DNA of 14,407 nucleotides from Hyphomonas sp. GTDB taxonomy: Bacteria; Pseudomonadota; Alphaproteobacteria; Caulobacterales; Hyphomonadaceae. Positions 14,019 through 14,407 of this stretch are shown here, piece by piece. Numbering within the stretch: position 1 is the first letter of the stretch; every line of letters starts with the position of its first letter. Where the stretch lies: positions 1 through 14,407 of the forward strand of contig JARFRJ010000219.1 of the NCBI GenBank assembly GCA_029287305.1, given 5' to 3'. Both the position numbers and the translations under genes were made by a program. Under the pieces are notes generated by a model. It was not told the origin of the DNA. It saw only the letters and a program-made list of their open reading frames with translations, and ran no database searches.

Positions 14019-14407
14019 GACTCAAACTTATCAAAGCCGGCTTACAGACAAGCCTGCAAGGCGGGCCGCGATCTGGCTATCGTCATATCGGTGTGCCCGC
14101 AAGCGGGGCGGCGGATATGGTGTCTCTGGCTTTGGCCAATCGGCTGGTCGGCAATCGGCTATATGCCCCCGCGCTTGAGATCACATTAAGCGGGCTTGTG
14201 GCAGAATTTGAAACGCCCGGTCTGATTGCACTTACAGGCGGGCAGGCCGCGCTCACGCTCAATGCAAAGAGTATCCCGGCCCATCAAAGCCTTGCTGTGA
14301 AGGCTGGAGACCGTCTGGAGGTCGGACCGATCCGATCCGGGTGCCGCCTTTATCTGGCGCTGCAAGGAGAAATTGAAGCGACGCCCTGGCTTGGTTCCCC
14401 CTCGACC
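14015..14407 (+). CDS. pxpC: 5-oxoprolinase subunit C (KipA/biotin-dependent carboxyltransferase family), cut by window end
   Basis: The frame opens at GTG 14015, overlapping the pxpB stop as GTGA, and stays open for 131 codons to the window edge. Family members are about 300-330 residues, so more than half is missing. The N-terminal domain is recognisable: LKLIKAGLQTSLQG, SGYRHIGVPASGAADMVSLALANRLVG (about 21-47), ALEITLSG (54-61), ALTGGQAALTLN (about 74-85) and YLALQGEIEATPWLGSPST (113-131), which ends in the family's GS-ST turn. The subunit pairs with PxpB to handle ATP-driven ring opening of 5-oxoproline. The first conserved block normally reads QDLGRPGYR and here reads QGGPRSGYR, a small departure whose effect is unknown. 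Confidence 0.93.
   Translation, partial: MRLKLIKAGLQTSLQGGPRSGYRHIGVPASGAADMVSLALANRLVGNRLYAPALEITLSGLVAEFETPGLIALTGGQAALTLNAKSIPAHQSLAVKAGDRLEVGPIRSGCRLYLALQGEIEATPWLGSPST

Overview
The window looks like a chromosomal segment of an alphaproteobacterium with moderate GC. This is inferred from the combination of a class I lysyl-tRNA synthetase, a polyhydroxyalkanoate phasin, an Lrp/AsnC regulator, a SleB-type cell wall hydrolase, a TrkH potassium channel subunit and protein sequences typical of that class. No species can be named from sequence reading alone. There is no integrase, transposase, CRISPR array, tRNA or rRNA, so most of the window is ordinary housekeeping and metabolic sequence.

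Left part (1-5300). A CaiB/BaiF-family CoA transferase runs leftward off the window edge and is divergent from trkH. trkH converges on a leftward pair of periplasmic cell-wall enzymes: a SleB-type hydrolase and, behind it, a DacF/PBP5-type D-alanyl-D-alanine carboxypeptidase. The 361 bases between that pair are AT-rich and full of small dyads, and hold a 23-codon ORF with a very good Shine-Dalgarno. The carboxypeptidase is divergent from a phasin gene, and their shared upstream region carries two back-to-back small palindromes and a degenerate hexamer repeat. The phasin and an Lrp/AsnC regulator converge on a perfect 13-bp-arm hairpin that probably terminates both.

Middle (5300-11300). lysS (class I LysRS) is divergent from an Old Yellow Enzyme-type flavin oxidoreductase, which is followed on the same strand by a UvrD/PcrA-type DNA helicase. 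That helicase has an intact C-terminal Tudor-like tail.

Right part (11300-14407). This is the most interesting region: a tightly packed operon of an NRAMP-fold transporter, pxpA, pxpB and pxpC (cut by the window end), with every junction a 4-nt ATGA/GTGA overlap. PxpABC is the prokaryotic ATP-dependent 5-oxoprolinase, which opens pyroglutamate to glutamate. The transporter has the NRAMP scaffold, but the residues that normally bind the metal (DPGN in TM1, MPH in TM6) read GPGT and VPY. It is therefore unlikely to be a normal Mn/Fe transporter. Its genetic coupling to 5-oxoprolinase makes it a candidate pyroglutamate (or related amino acid) carrier. A similar pairing exists in Bacillus subtilis (ycsF-ycsG), so the association is not unique to this genome, but as far as I know the substrate of this NRAMP branch is not established.
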